From Bacillus sp. AFS088145 (GTDB lineage Bacteria > Bacillota > Bacilli > Bacillales > Bacillaceae_G): a stretch of 64,000 bases of DNA. The DNA is taken from the NCBI RefSeq assembly GCF_002564465.1, contig NZ_NUUX01000021.1, positions 124,001-188,000 on the forward strand, in the 5' to 3' direction. The position numbers and the translations under genes were made by a program. Positions within the stretch are counted from its first letter, which is position 1; each line of letters starts with the position of its first letter. The notes beneath the pieces were generated by a model. The model saw only the letters and a list, made by a program, of their open reading frames with translations, did no database searches and was not told the origin of the DNA. Positions 8,555 to 16,807 of this stretch are shown here, in pieces.

Positions 8555-10548
8555 ATATAGCGCTTATTGGAAATCCAAATACAGGAAAAACTTCTCTATT
8601 TAATAATTTAACAGGTACATACCAATACGTAGGAAATTGGAGTGGGGTTACCGTTGAAAAAAAGGTAGGGACTATTAAAAATAAACTTGGAAATCTAATT
8701 GATTTACCAGGTATCTATTCTCTAAGCCCTCTTTCAAAAGATGAGGCCGTTGTTTCACATTTTTTTGTAAATGAAACATTTGATGGGATGATTAATATTG
8801 TTGACGCTGCTCAATTAGAGAGAAATTTAATGCTCACTCTTCAACTTCTAGAGTTTAATAAATCAATGATTATTGGTCTAAATATGGTCGATGTTGCTAA
8901 AAGGAGAGGAATTTCAGTTGATCCTTCTAGTATCTCAAAGATATTACAAGTACCAGTTATTCCAATTGATGCTAGATCGGGTAAGGGAATAAACGAGGTA
9001 AATGAATTAATAGAGACAATTCCTCAATCTGAAGTTGAGTTTGTAATTGATTATGGAATAATTATTGAAGACGGTATTAAAAATATTATGACTCTATTAC
9101 CTTCAACTTTATCTATTCCTAAAAGATGGACTGCAATACAAATCTTAGAGGGCAATAAAGAGGTAATAGAATTTATAGCTTCATCCTACGATTTTAGTAA
9201 AATTGACCAAGTAATTAACATAACAGAGGAACAATTAAACAGTGAACATGGTGTGTCACCTTCAAAATGGATTTATTCTGTAAGAAAAGAAGTGATTTCA
9301 AATTTAATTGGTAGATCTGTAGAGAAAGAATCTAATGAAGCAGTTACTTTAACTGATCGCATTGATCGATTTGTTACACACCCAATTTTGGGTATTCCTA
9401 TTTTCCTAGTGACAATGTTTTTAATGTTTAAGCTTACTTTTGATTGGTTGGGGTTACCCTTATCTGACGCATTAGATGGTTTTTTATCAGGACCTGTAAC
9501 AGACTGGCTAACAAACGGCTTAAATGCAATACATGCATCAGGTTTTATAAAAGCAGTTATTCTTGACGGTATTGTTGCCGGGGTTGGTGGAGTTTTAGTC
9601 TTTGTTCCACAAATTTTTATTTTGTTTTTACTAATATCATTCCTTGAAGATTTTGGATATATGTCTCGAGCGGCTTTAGTAATGGATCGCTCGATGGAAA
9701 TGGTTGGTTTAACAGGAAAGGCATTTATACCTATGATTATAGGGTTTGGTTGTAATGTACCTGGAGTTATGGCTGCTAGAACGATTGAACAGCCTAGAGA
9801 GAGATTACTCACCATTTTGTTAACACCATTAATGTCTTGTTCGGCGCGTTTACCAGTATATGCACTTTTCGTTGGCGCGTTTTTTGCGAAAAATCAAGCA
9901 ATAGTTGTTTTTTCACTGTATATACTCGGAATAGTAGTTGCATTAGTATTAGCTAAGATCTTTTCATCTACTATATTAAAGGGTGAGTTTTCATTATTTG
10001 TCGTAGAACTCCCACCGTACCGTATGCCACAAGGTAAAGCTTTGTTTAGAAGCACATGGGATAAAGGTAAAGGGTTTATTCGAAAAGCAGGTACGTTTAT
10101 TTTTGGTGGTTCTGTAGTAATTTGGTTATTATCTTATATGGGACCAAGTGGTTTAGGTGTTTCGATGGATGATAGCTTTTTAGCAATGATTGGGGGAATA
10201 CTTACACCAATACTTGCACCTTTAGGTTTCGGGACATGGCAAGCAGGTGCTTCTTTACTAACAGGATTTTTAGCGAAAGAGGTTGTCGTTTCTGCCATGA
10301 ATATTATCTATCATGTGCCAAATGCACATTCTTTACAAGGAATATTGTCTACACAGTTTTCTGCACTTTCTGCTTTTAGCTTTATGGTATTTGTCTTATT
10401 GTATGTACCCTGTCTTGCAACTGTTGCGACAATTCGTAAAGAGACAGGTTCAACTAAATGGACGTATTTCTCAGTTGGATATGCATTAGTTATAGCGTAT
10501 ATATTAGCGCTAATTATCTATCAAGTTGGAAGTCTCTTAGGCTACTAA
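8548..10548 (+). CDS. feoB: Ferrous iron transporter B
   Basis: FeoB of 666 residues: an N-terminal G domain with G1 GNPNTGKT (8-15) and G3 DLPG, a helical GDI-like linker, then a Gate-type permease with the family stretch IGFGCNVPG. It moves Fe2+ inward across the cytoplasmic membrane. The start at 8548 overlaps the feoA stop by 7 bases and begins MLNIALIGNPN, typical for FeoB; the longer frame from 8488 only reads through feoA. Length is normal for Bacillaceae. Confidence 0.95.
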   Translation: MLNIALIGNPNTGKTSLFNNLTGTYQYVGNWSGVTVEKKVGTIKNKLGNLIDLPGIYSLSPLSKDEAVVSHFFVNETFDGMINIVDAAQLERNLMLTLQLLEFNKSMIIGLNMVDVAKRRGISVDPSSISKILQVPVIPIDARSGKGINEVNELIETIPQSEVEFVIDYGIIIEDGIKNIMTLLPSTLSIPKRWTAIQILEGNKEVIEFIASSYDFSKIDQVINITEEQLNSEHGVSPSKWIYSVRKEVISNLIGRSVEKESNEAVTLTDRIDRFVTHPILGIPIFLVTMFLMFKLTFDWLGLPLSDALDGFLSGPVTDWLTNGLNAIHASGFIKAVILDGIVAGVGGVLVFVPQIFILFLLISFLEDFGYMSRAALVMDRSMEMVGLTGKAFIPMIIGFGCNVPGVMAARTIEQPRERLLTILLTPLMSCSARLPVYALFVGAFFAKNQAIVVFSLYILGIVVALVLAKIFSSTILKGEFSLFVVELPPYRMPQGKALFRSTWDKGKGFIRKAGTFIFGGSVVIWLLSYMGPSGLGVSMDDSFLAMIGGILTPILAPLGFGTWQAGASLLTGFLAKEVVVSAMNIIYHVPNAHSLQGILSTQFSALSAFSFMVFVLLYVPCLATVATIRKETGSTKWTYFSVGYALVIAYILALIIYQVGSLLGY

Positions 10549-10566
10549 AGAAAGGGGTATCTACTT

Positions 10567-10728
10567 ATGATTGTCAATATTATAATAGGGGCTCTTATTT
10601 TTGGATATGCAGGGTGGACACTTTTACGCTATGTAAAGAAAACAAAAAAAGGTAAATGTGGTTCTTGCTCAATCGCAAAAACTTGTAGTTCAAATTGTGA
10701 TACAAATTATTCGAAAATAGAAATATAG
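10567..10728 (+). CDS. FeoB-associated Cys-rich membrane protein
   Basis: A 53-residue protein starting at ATG 10567, 18 bases after feoB, with ribosome site AAAGGGG. One N-terminal membrane helix (IIIGALIFGYAGWTLL) is followed by a Lys-rich stretch and a cytoplasmic Cys cluster: CGSC, then KTC and SNC (four cysteines). This is the pattern of the small FeoB-associated Cys-rich family found after feoB in Firmicutes, proposed to act like FeoC. It is short and easily missed by gene callers. Confidence 0.85.
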   Translation: MIVNIIIGALIFGYAGWTLLRYVKKTKKGKCGSCSIAKTCSSNCDTNYSKIEI

Positions 10729-10833
10729 CGTTAACTAGAAAAGATTAAATTTAAAGTAATCTGTCTAAATACTTGAATAAAGTAGAAGGATTCATTAAGA
10801 TGATAAAGTAATCAACTTAAATAATTGAATAGT

Positions 10834-10926
10834 ACTAGGGGTGCCGTAAATGTTCGGCTGAGATTAAGACACGTGAAGTCTTTGACCCTTTAACCTGATC
10901 TGGATAATGCCAGCGTAGGAAAGTGA
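10834..10926 (+). promoter_or_regulatory. TPP riboswitch (THI element)
   Basis: The conserved thi-box parts occur in order: GGGGTGCC, GGCTGAGA, then ACCCTTTAACCTGATCTGG and GCCAGCGTAGGAAAGTG. It precedes thiD and the downstream thiamin genes. It should bind thiamin pyrophosphate and turn the operon off when the vitamin is plentiful. Confidence 0.96.
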
Positions 10927-10969
10927 ACGGTAGAATGCATATTTTGTATTCATAACATTGATTTGTTCG

Positions 10970-11001
10970 AGCACAAGTCCTTATGGGATTTGTGCTTTTT
11001 T
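10970..11001 (+). terminator. Riboswitch-controlled terminator
   Basis: Near-perfect inverted repeat AGCACAAGTCC / GGGATTTGTGCT followed by seven T, between the TPP aptamer and the thiD start. It fits a transcription-attenuation expression platform. Confidence 0.85.
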
Positions 11002-11073
11002 GTATTTAAAATCAAGTTTCATCTTCTATCTGTAAGATCAAAGAGTTCTATTCATGAAATAGGGGGAAGAAAA

Positions 11074-11880
11074 TTGAAGAAAGTATTAACAATAGCAGGG
11101 TCTGATTCAAGTGGTGGTGCAGGTATTCAAGCGGATTTGAAGACTTTTTCAGCTCATCGTGTTTTTGGAATGAGTGTTATCACGGCAGTAACAGCTCAAA
11201 ATACGCAAGGAGTGTTTGCAGTACAAGATATGACACCAGAGATGATTGCTAGTCAGTTAGATGCAATTTTTACTGATATTGAAGTCGATGCTGTAAAAAT
11301 TGGAATGGTATCTCAAATAGAGACGATTAAAGTCATTGCTGAGAAACTAAAGCAATATAAACCAAAGCAAATCGTAGTTGATCCAGTTATGGTTTCAAAA
11401 AGTGGATTTGACTTATTAAGTCCGGATGCAAAGGAAGTTTTAATTCAAGAGTTGATTCCGTTAGCAACTGTTATTACGCCAAATCTTCCTGAAGCAGAAG
11501 TTATTACTGGTAGAAAAATTACAACGATTGAAGAGATGAAAGAAGCTGCTATTCAAATTCACTCGTTAGGTGCTAAGAACGTCCTTGTAAAGGGTGGTCA
11601 TCTAGAAGGGGAAGCTACTGATATTTGTTTTAATGGTGAGGAGCTCACAAGCTTTAATAGCGTGAGAATCAATACAATTAATACCCATGGTACAGGTTGT
11701 ACTTTATCTTCAGCCATTACATCTAATTTAGCAAATGAACTTGAATTAAATGAGGCAATTAGAGAAGCGAAAAACTATATAACATTAGCAATCCAACATT
11801 CCTTTTCAATCGGAAAAGGTGTAGGTCCTGTACATCATTTCTACTCATTGTATGAAAAGGCAGGAGTTCAATATGTCTAA
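11074..11880 (+). CDS. thiD: Hydroxymethylpyrimidine / phosphomethylpyrimidine kinase
   Basis: ThiD phosphorylates HMP and HMP-P to HMP-PP for thiamin synthesis and salvage. The chosen start is TTG at 11074 (MKKVLTIAGSDSSGG) with ribosome site GGGGGAAG; longer in-frame extension would begin inside the riboswitch terminator. The protein has 268 residues, the usual size. Ribokinase-fold features: GSDSSGGAGIQADLKT at the N terminus and the anion hole HGTGCTLSSAI near residue 210. The stop overlaps the next gene by 8 bases. Confidence 0.94.
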   Translation: MKKVLTIAGSDSSGGAGIQADLKTFSAHRVFGMSVITAVTAQNTQGVFAVQDMTPEMIASQLDAIFTDIEVDAVKIGMVSQIETIKVIAEKLKQYKPKQIVVDPVMVSKSGFDLLSPDAKEVLIQELIPLATVITPNLPEAEVITGRKITTIEEMKEAAIQIHSLGAKNVLVKGGHLEGEATDICFNGEELTSFNSVRINTINTHGTGCTLSSAITSNLANELELNEAIREAKNYITLAIQHSFSIGKGVGPVHHFYSLYEKAGVQYV

Positions 11881-13111
11881 TCAAAATGCAAAAATGACGA
11901 AGTGGAACTTTACAACACTTTGGTTTGGTGCGGCAGTTTCTGTAGCAGAAATTATGACTGGTGCTCTAGTAGCACCACTAGGTTTTAAGAAAGGTTTGAC
12001 GGCCATTTTAGTAGGGCATTTACTTGGAACATTATTGCTTATTTTAGGTGGAGTCATTGGTTCACAGCAAAGATTGTCAGCCATGGAATCTACAAAAATT
12101 TCATTTGGTAACTATGGTAGCTATTTGTTTTCGATTTTGAATGTTCTACAGTTACTAGGCTGGACAGCAATTATGATTTTAACTGGAGCTCGCTCAATCA
12201 ATTTAGTTACAATAAAAGATTATCGGTTTGACCACCTATGGGTTTGGTGTTTAGTAATTGGAGTATTAATCGCAATCTGGTTGTACTTTGGACAAAATGC
12301 TTCTAAAAAACTTAATAGTTTAGCGGTTGGTTTACTATTTGTTTTAACAATTGTGCTTTGTTTTGTCATTTTTAAAAGTGATAAAATCTTAACTCAACCA
12401 AGCACTTCTGGATTATCTTTTGGAGAAGCAGTTGAATTGTCGGTGATTATGCCATTATCTTGGATTCCCTTAATTAGTGATTATACTCGATTTGCGAAGA
12501 CAACAAAGGATGGTGCAATTGGTAGTTTTATAGGTTATATGTTTGGTAGCTCTTGGATGTATATTATTGGATTAGGCGCAGCATTAGCATTTAATGAAGT
12601 AGACCCGGTTGCTGTTTTAATGAGTGCAAATCTAGGATTATTTGCAGTCGGTATCGTTGTCTTAGCGACTGTTACAACGACTTTCATGGATGCTTATTCT
12701 GCTGGAATATCAGTTACAACCATTTTTCCGAAGTTAAATGGAAAACAGATAGCTCTTATCGTTACCGCCATTGGAACAATATTGGCTGTTATTTTCCCAA
12801 TCGAGAAATATGAAGGATTCTTATATACAATAGGTTCATTTTTTGCACCGTTGTACGCAGTTTTATTAACAGATTACTTTATTCTAAAAAGAACAAATAT
12901 AAGAAAATCGTTGAAAATAGATTGGCTTGCATTTATTACATGGATTTTAGGAGTTTTCATTTATCGCAAGTTTGTCCAATTAGATTTCTTCCTTGGGGCT
13001 ACTGTTCCAAGTATGATTTTAATTTGTGTGATTTATATAGTTGTCCAGTTTGTTATTAATAAGCTTGTTCCAAAGCGAATCGGGGGAGAAAAAAATGTTA
13101 ACTATGAATGA
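11873..13111 (+). CDS. cytX: Putative hydroxymethylpyrimidine transporter CytX (NCS1 family)
   Basis: Membrane permease of 412 residues with about 12 helices, NCS1/cytosine permease type. CytX transporters are commonly found in TPP-riboswitch operons and are predicted to import HMP. The start at 11873 has AGGAG 7 bases upstream and overlaps the thiD stop; an ATG at 11852 lies inside thiD without its own site. Placement between thiD and thiM supports pyrimidine-moiety salvage. Substrate is from family context. Confidence 0.85.
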   Translation: MSNQNAKMTKWNFTTLWFGAAVSVAEIMTGALVAPLGFKKGLTAILVGHLLGTLLLILGGVIGSQQRLSAMESTKISFGNYGSYLFSILNVLQLLGWTAIMILTGARSINLVTIKDYRFDHLWVWCLVIGVLIAIWLYFGQNASKKLNSLAVGLLFVLTIVLCFVIFKSDKILTQPSTSGLSFGEAVELSVIMPLSWIPLISDYTRFAKTTKDGAIGSFIGYMFGSSWMYIIGLGAALAFNEVDPVAVLMSANLGLFAVGIVVLATVTTTFMDAYSAGISVTTIFPKLNGKQIALIVTAIGTILAVIFPIEKYEGFLYTIGSFFAPLYAVLLTDYFILKRTNIRKSLKIDWLAFITWILGVFIYRKFVQLDFFLGATVPSMILICVIYIVVQFVINKLVPKRIGGEKNVNYE

Positions 13112-13907
13112 AATGAGTCAAATTCTTGAAAGCGTGAAAGAGAAAAAGCCTTTAGTTCATCACATTACAAATTATGTAACTGTAAATGACTGTGCAAATA
13201 TGGTTTTAGCTCTAGGTGGATCACCAGTTATGGCCGATGATTTAGCCGAAGTAGAAGAAATGGTATCTTTTGCTTCAGCACTTGTTATTAATATTGGAAC
13301 ATTAAATGAAAGAACAATTCAATCAATGATTAAAGCTGGTAAAAAAGCTAATCAATTAGGCGTACCAGTAATATTAGATCCTGTTGGTGTAGGAGCAACA
13401 ACTCTACGTACAGAAACGGCAGCTAAATTATTGAAAGAAGTACGTTTTGCTGTAGTTCGTGGAAATATGTCAGAGATTAAAATGATTGCTGGCTTAAATG
13501 TTCAAATTAAAGGTGTTGATTCTGTAGCCGGCGAAGAAGACGGTATTGAAATTGCGAAATCTCTTTCAGCGAAATTAGGCTCAGTAGTTGCCATTACAGG
13601 TGCGGTAGATATTATTGCAGAACAAGACCGAGTATGTACCATTTCAAATGGAGATAAAATGCTGGCTGATGTAACTGGAACTGGATGTATGAGTACATCA
13701 TTAATTGGAACTTATGCTGGTGCAACGAATGATTATTTCCTAGCAGCTGTTTCCGGTATTACTACAATGGGCCTATGTGGAGAGTTTGCTAAGGCTCGCC
13801 TAACTGAAGGACAAGGAATTGGCACATTTAAAGTAAACTTATTTGATGAAGTATCTAAAGCTTCTGTTGATACACTTCTAACAGGGGTGAAAATCGAATG
13901 GCTATAA
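13095..13907 (+). CDS. thiM: Hydroxyethylthiazole kinase
   Basis: ThiM phosphorylates the thiazole alcohol for thiamin salvage. It has 270 residues from ATG 13095 (ribosome site GGGGGAG), overlapping cytX by 17 bases. Signature stretches are VHHITNYVTVNDCAN near the N terminus, DPVGVGATTLR, and DVTGTGCMSTSLIG, the ribokinase-like anion hole with catalytic Cys. The stop overlaps thiE by 10 bases. Confidence 0.95.
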   Translation: MLTMNEMSQILESVKEKKPLVHHITNYVTVNDCANMVLALGGSPVMADDLAEVEEMVSFASALVINIGTLNERTIQSMIKAGKKANQLGVPVILDPVGVGATTLRTETAAKLLKEVRFAVVRGNMSEIKMIAGLNVQIKGVDSVAGEEDGIEIAKSLSAKLGSVVAITGAVDIIAEQDRVCTISNGDKMLADVTGTGCMSTSLIGTYAGATNDYFLAAVSGITTMGLCGEFAKARLTEGQGIGTFKVNLFDEVSKASVDTLLTGVKIEWL

Positions 13908-14533
13908 TTAAAAGTAAAATAGATTATAAGCTTTATTTAGTAACGGATCGAGATGTATTAGGATCAAGAGAATTAGTTCAATCTGTTGAGGAAGCAATTA
14001 AAGGTGGAACAACAATCGTACAAATAAGAGAAAAGAATTGTAGTAGTCTAGACTTTTACAAAATTGCTATGCAAGTAAAAGAAGTAACTTCAAAATATAA
14101 CGTTCCATTGATTATTAATGACCGTTTAGATATCGCTTTGGCAATTAAAGCGGATGGATTACACATCGGACAAGAAGACTTACCTTTAACCGTAGCTAGA
14201 AAGATTGTTGGAGAAGACATGATCATTGGCGTTTCTGCATCAACATTAGAAGAAGCTATGATTGCACAGGAACAAGGTGCGGATTATGTTGGTATTGGTT
14301 CAGTGTATCCGACGAGTACCAAACTAGATGCAAAATATTTAGCACTAGATGAGTTACGAAGAATACGTGAAGCAGTAAAAATTCCAATCGTAGGCATCGG
14401 TGGAATTAATGAAAAAAACGTTTCTGAATTAATGGAAACAAATATTGATGGTGTTGCGATTGTTTCTGCGATATTAGGGAAAGAAGATATTAAATCGGCT
14501 GCTGAGCATTTGAGTATGCTTGTTAATAAGTAA
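13898..14533 (+). CDS. thiE: Thiamine phosphate synthase
   Basis: ThiE joins HMP-PP with thiazole phosphate to give thiamin phosphate. The 211-residue TIM barrel shows the QIREKN substrate motif, INDRLDIALAIKADGLHIGQED, GIGSVYPTSTK and the phosphate-binding IVGIGGINEKN. It is the last gene of the thiD-cytX-thiM-thiE operon. The operon has no thiC or thiG, so in this window it covers salvage and the final coupling only. Confidence 0.95.
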   Translation: MAIIKSKIDYKLYLVTDRDVLGSRELVQSVEEAIKGGTTIVQIREKNCSSLDFYKIAMQVKEVTSKYNVPLIINDRLDIALAIKADGLHIGQEDLPLTVARKIVGEDMIIGVSASTLEEAMIAQEQGADYVGIGSVYPTSTKLDAKYLALDELRRIREAVKIPIVGIGGINEKNVSELMETNIDGVAIVSAILGKEDIKSAAEHLSMLVNK

Positions 14534-14546
14534 TAAAATTATGTTT

Positions 14547-14590
14547 AGGGTGTCTTTTTCATCGTTATTTGATGGATAGGTGCCCTTTTT
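14547..14590 (+). terminator. Terminator after thiE
   Basis: AGGGTGTC pairs with GGTGCCCT (with G-U pairs), an inner CATC/GATG extends the stem, and a T run follows. Confidence 0.75.
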
Positions 14591-14771
14591 GTATTTTATA
14601 CATACTCATTCAAACATAGTAACAATTACTATATTCTAAACCGTCCTTAACTAATGTAAATTAACGTTTCAATGTTGTTTATTGAATATCATCTGTAACA
14701 AATTATACAAAAATATTTGTTAATTACTATTGAAACATACCGAAATAAATATAGAAGGAGGTAGAATTTTA

Positions 14772-15335
14772 GTGAAACAATTTAAGAAAAAAAGACTTGG
14801 ATTAATTTTATCATATGGAATTATTTTTTCTACATTCGGCCCACTATCTGCACTGGCAGCAGTTGTTCCTTCAAATAGTCGTCCTAGTGTTACTTATGGA
14901 TCGACTAATGAATTTGGCAGTTCTGAACTTTTAGGTCCCTGGAAAGATACAAAGTGGAATTATTACGCATACTCATATAAATATAATGGATGGGATAAAG
15001 ATGCATTTGAAACTGTAAATGCACAAGCGACAGTTACATTATCTTCTACTTCAAATTCTACATATACCCTTTCCGGTTCTACTGAATTTGGAATCAAAAA
15101 AATTGCCGAAGCAAATCTGGGAGGAACATTTGGTAAGAGTTGGGGAAAAACATCAACTGTAGAATTTACTGCACAAAAAGGTTATATCTATGAATTATGG
15201 AGTGCTAATAAAATTAAAGTAGAAAAGTACAAATACACATACAAACCTTTACTTGGCTCAAAAAAGACTTTGTACAGCAGGGCGAATGATCGTGACGGAA
15301 CGTATAAATGGTTTTTCAGATATCCTCGCAAATAG
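14772..15335 (+). CDS. Exported protein of unknown function, beta-rich
   Basis: Not recognised. The start is GTG at 14772 with a strong GAAGGAGG site; the ATG at 14730 lies before that site. A Sec signal peptide (about residues 1-29, ending ALAA) leaves about 158 residues rich in Tyr, Trp, Ser, Thr and Gly. A central stretch alternates Ser/Thr and hydrophobic residues (QATVTLSSTSN, then GTFGKSWGKTSTVEFTAQKG), suggesting amphipathic beta hairpins. The C terminus is basic. It lies 56 bases upstream of a lipoprotein gene in the same direction, so the two probably form a unit. Confidence 0.75.
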   Translation: MKQFKKKRLGLILSYGIIFSTFGPLSALAAVVPSNSRPSVTYGSTNEFGSSELLGPWKDTKWNYYAYSYKYNGWDKDAFETVNAQATVTLSSTSNSTYTLSGSTEFGIKKIAEANLGGTFGKSWGKTSTVEFTAQKGYIYELWSANKIKVEKYKYTYKPLLGSKKTLYSRANDRDGTYKWFFRYPRK

Positions 15336-15390
15336 TTTATTCTTTTAATTTTGAAATTTAAATTAGGAAAAAAAGAAGTGAGGAATATTA

Positions 15391-16143
15391 TTGAAAAAAC
15401 AGCTTTGTTTATTTATACTAACCGCTACACTCATTGCTATATTTACAGCATGCAACTCCCCGAAAAATAATCACCCTACGCATCCCATGCTTTCTGCTGT
15501 TGCTAAATTAGAAGGAGAAATTAAAAAAGAAAAAAATTATTTATTCTTTAATAAAAATGAGTATACGAAAAGAATAACTTTATATTTCTACGATAATTAC
15601 AATAAAGCACCGATTACAAATGTTAGATTATTTCGTGATAATGTATTAGTTAGTAAAAAAACGAAAGTAATTGATACATCAATTCATGATAATGGTATAT
15701 TTACATTTGAATTACGTGAGTATATACCTTTCTTTAATAGTATCGAATTAAGTAATAATAATGGTAGACTTTTAAAATTAAAAACAGGCGATTATCATTT
15801 TGAATTGGTCGATCTGGCAAATAATATAGAAAATGATTACCGGTGGTACTTAGAAAGTTATAACACAGGTGAAGATAATTTTAAATTTGAAATGGATGCT
15901 AATCTTAGTAGGAAAAATTCTCAAAAAACAAAGTATGAGTTAAATTCGGCATATAAAAAGTTAAAAGGATTTAGTGTGGTAGAAATTCCCACATTTAAAG
16001 AAAAGAGTAATACTTTATACTTTAAATACTCTGCAACTAGTTCAACCAAAGAGGCTGGTTCCTATGAAGTTTTAGTAGTTCAGAAGAATAGTAGTGGACA
16101 AAAGTATTTAATGGGTTCTGTTATTGTTCCATTAAAGGAATAA
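15391..16143 (+). CDS. Lipoprotein of unknown function
   Basis: Predicted lipoprotein of 250 residues from a TTG start at 15391 (ribosome site GTGAGGA). The type II signal peptide ends IFTAC (Cys21). The mature part is hydrophilic, Lys/Asn rich, with several predicted beta strands and no recognised domain. It is paired with the preceding exported protein and followed by a good terminator. No function is assigned. Confidence 0.75.
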   Translation: MKKQLCLFILTATLIAIFTACNSPKNNHPTHPMLSAVAKLEGEIKKEKNYLFFNKNEYTKRITLYFYDNYNKAPITNVRLFRDNVLVSKKTKVIDTSIHDNGIFTFELREYIPFFNSIELSNNNGRLLKLKTGDYHFELVDLANNIENDYRWYLESYNTGEDNFKFEMDANLSRKNSQKTKYELNSAYKKLKGFSVVEIPTFKEKSNTLYFKYSATSSTKEAGSYEVLVVQKNSSGQKYLMGSVIVPLKE

Positions 16144-16161
16144 TTACTAACTAGAAATAAG

Positions 16162-16190
16162 TCACTTCATTAAAAAATGAAGTGATTTTT
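16162..16190 (+). terminator. Terminator after lipoprotein gene
   Basis: Inverted repeat TCACTTCATT / AATGAAGTGA with a short A-rich loop and a T run. Confidence 0.88.
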
Positions 16191-16330
16191 GTTTTTTAAG
16201 AGGAAAACATGATTGTCATGCATCTATTTATAAATCATAGATTCATATCAATTCTTTAATTGATTTAAAAAGAATTTGAACAATTGGCTAGTTTTCCGTA
16301 TGAAAGGATCGTGCGATTTTTAGTGTTTAA

Positions 16331-16536
16331 TACCCCAACTCGTATAGGTAATTTATCATTTTAATTGCATTTTTAACAAATTTAATTGTAGTTTTGATAT
16401 TTTTAATTGCAGATATCGTAACTTTAATTGCAGATTTGCCATTTTTATTTGCAGCACGCCGTTTATTTGCAACGTAACCTCGTTTATTTCACGTACGGAC
16501 TTCTTATTTGCAGTGAATCAGAACTCATTTGCAACC
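16331..16536 (+). repeat. Array of 21-bp-phased TTTWATTTGCAG boxes (copy A)
   Basis: The 664-base gap before the acyl-CoA dehydrogenase gene holds a degenerate tandem array. Cores of the type TTTTAATTGCAG or TTTATTTGCAG have their G (or its equivalent) at 16367, 16388, 16409, 16430, 16451, 16469, 16490, 16510 and 16531, so spacing is 21 bases with one 18-base step and one 20-base step. A leader containing ATACCCC and GTATAGGTAA (G at 16342) precedes it. The bases between cores are not conserved. A second copy is at 54.99-55.10 kb. No coding role is apparent, and most forward and reverse frames are closed. Confidence 0.8.
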
Positions 16537-16725
16537 CCCTAATACTTACTTGAAGTCCACCGTTCAGTAGCACTTCAACTATCTTCCCACCACTCCTCAA
16601 ATTTTCCTATCATTTCCTCTCTTGTCTCAATTTGTCGAACATAGATTAAAGGGAAATGGTAGAAAATAGCGAATATTATCAATTGTAAGACTAAAATATT
16701 TATTTCTTATACACGAAATATGAGA

Positions 16726-16776
16726 CTCCACTGCTATATGCTGCAGTTGGAGACATTCTTACGTTTTTTTAAACGT
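16726..16776 (+). promoter_or_regulatory. Leader inverted repeats before the leucine-catabolic operon
   Basis: A hairpin CTCCACTGC / GCAGTTGGAG (16726-16752) is followed by the perfect dyad ACGTTT-TTTT-AAACGT (16761-16776), 32 bases before the first start codon. One may be a regulator site (for example a TetR- or MerR-type operator) or a leader structure. The assignment is open. Confidence 0.4.
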
Positions 16777-16807
16777 ACCTAAATATTAAAAGGAGAGTGA
16801 CTAACAC

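Noticed and set aside
9273-9815. Long minus-strand frame opposite feoB
   Set aside because: Shadow frame of feoB with no ribosome site and unusual composition; feoB is certain.
16381-16480. Forward frame through the 21-bp array giving a seven-residue LIA-type repeat
   Set aside because: The 21-bp period makes an in-frame heptad by chance, but there is no start codon, one step is 20 bases, and the second array copy is not coding.
16329-16536. CRISPR-like interpretation of the phased array
   Set aside because: Cores of about 12 bases with 9-base gaps are far too short for repeats and spacers, and no cas genes are present.
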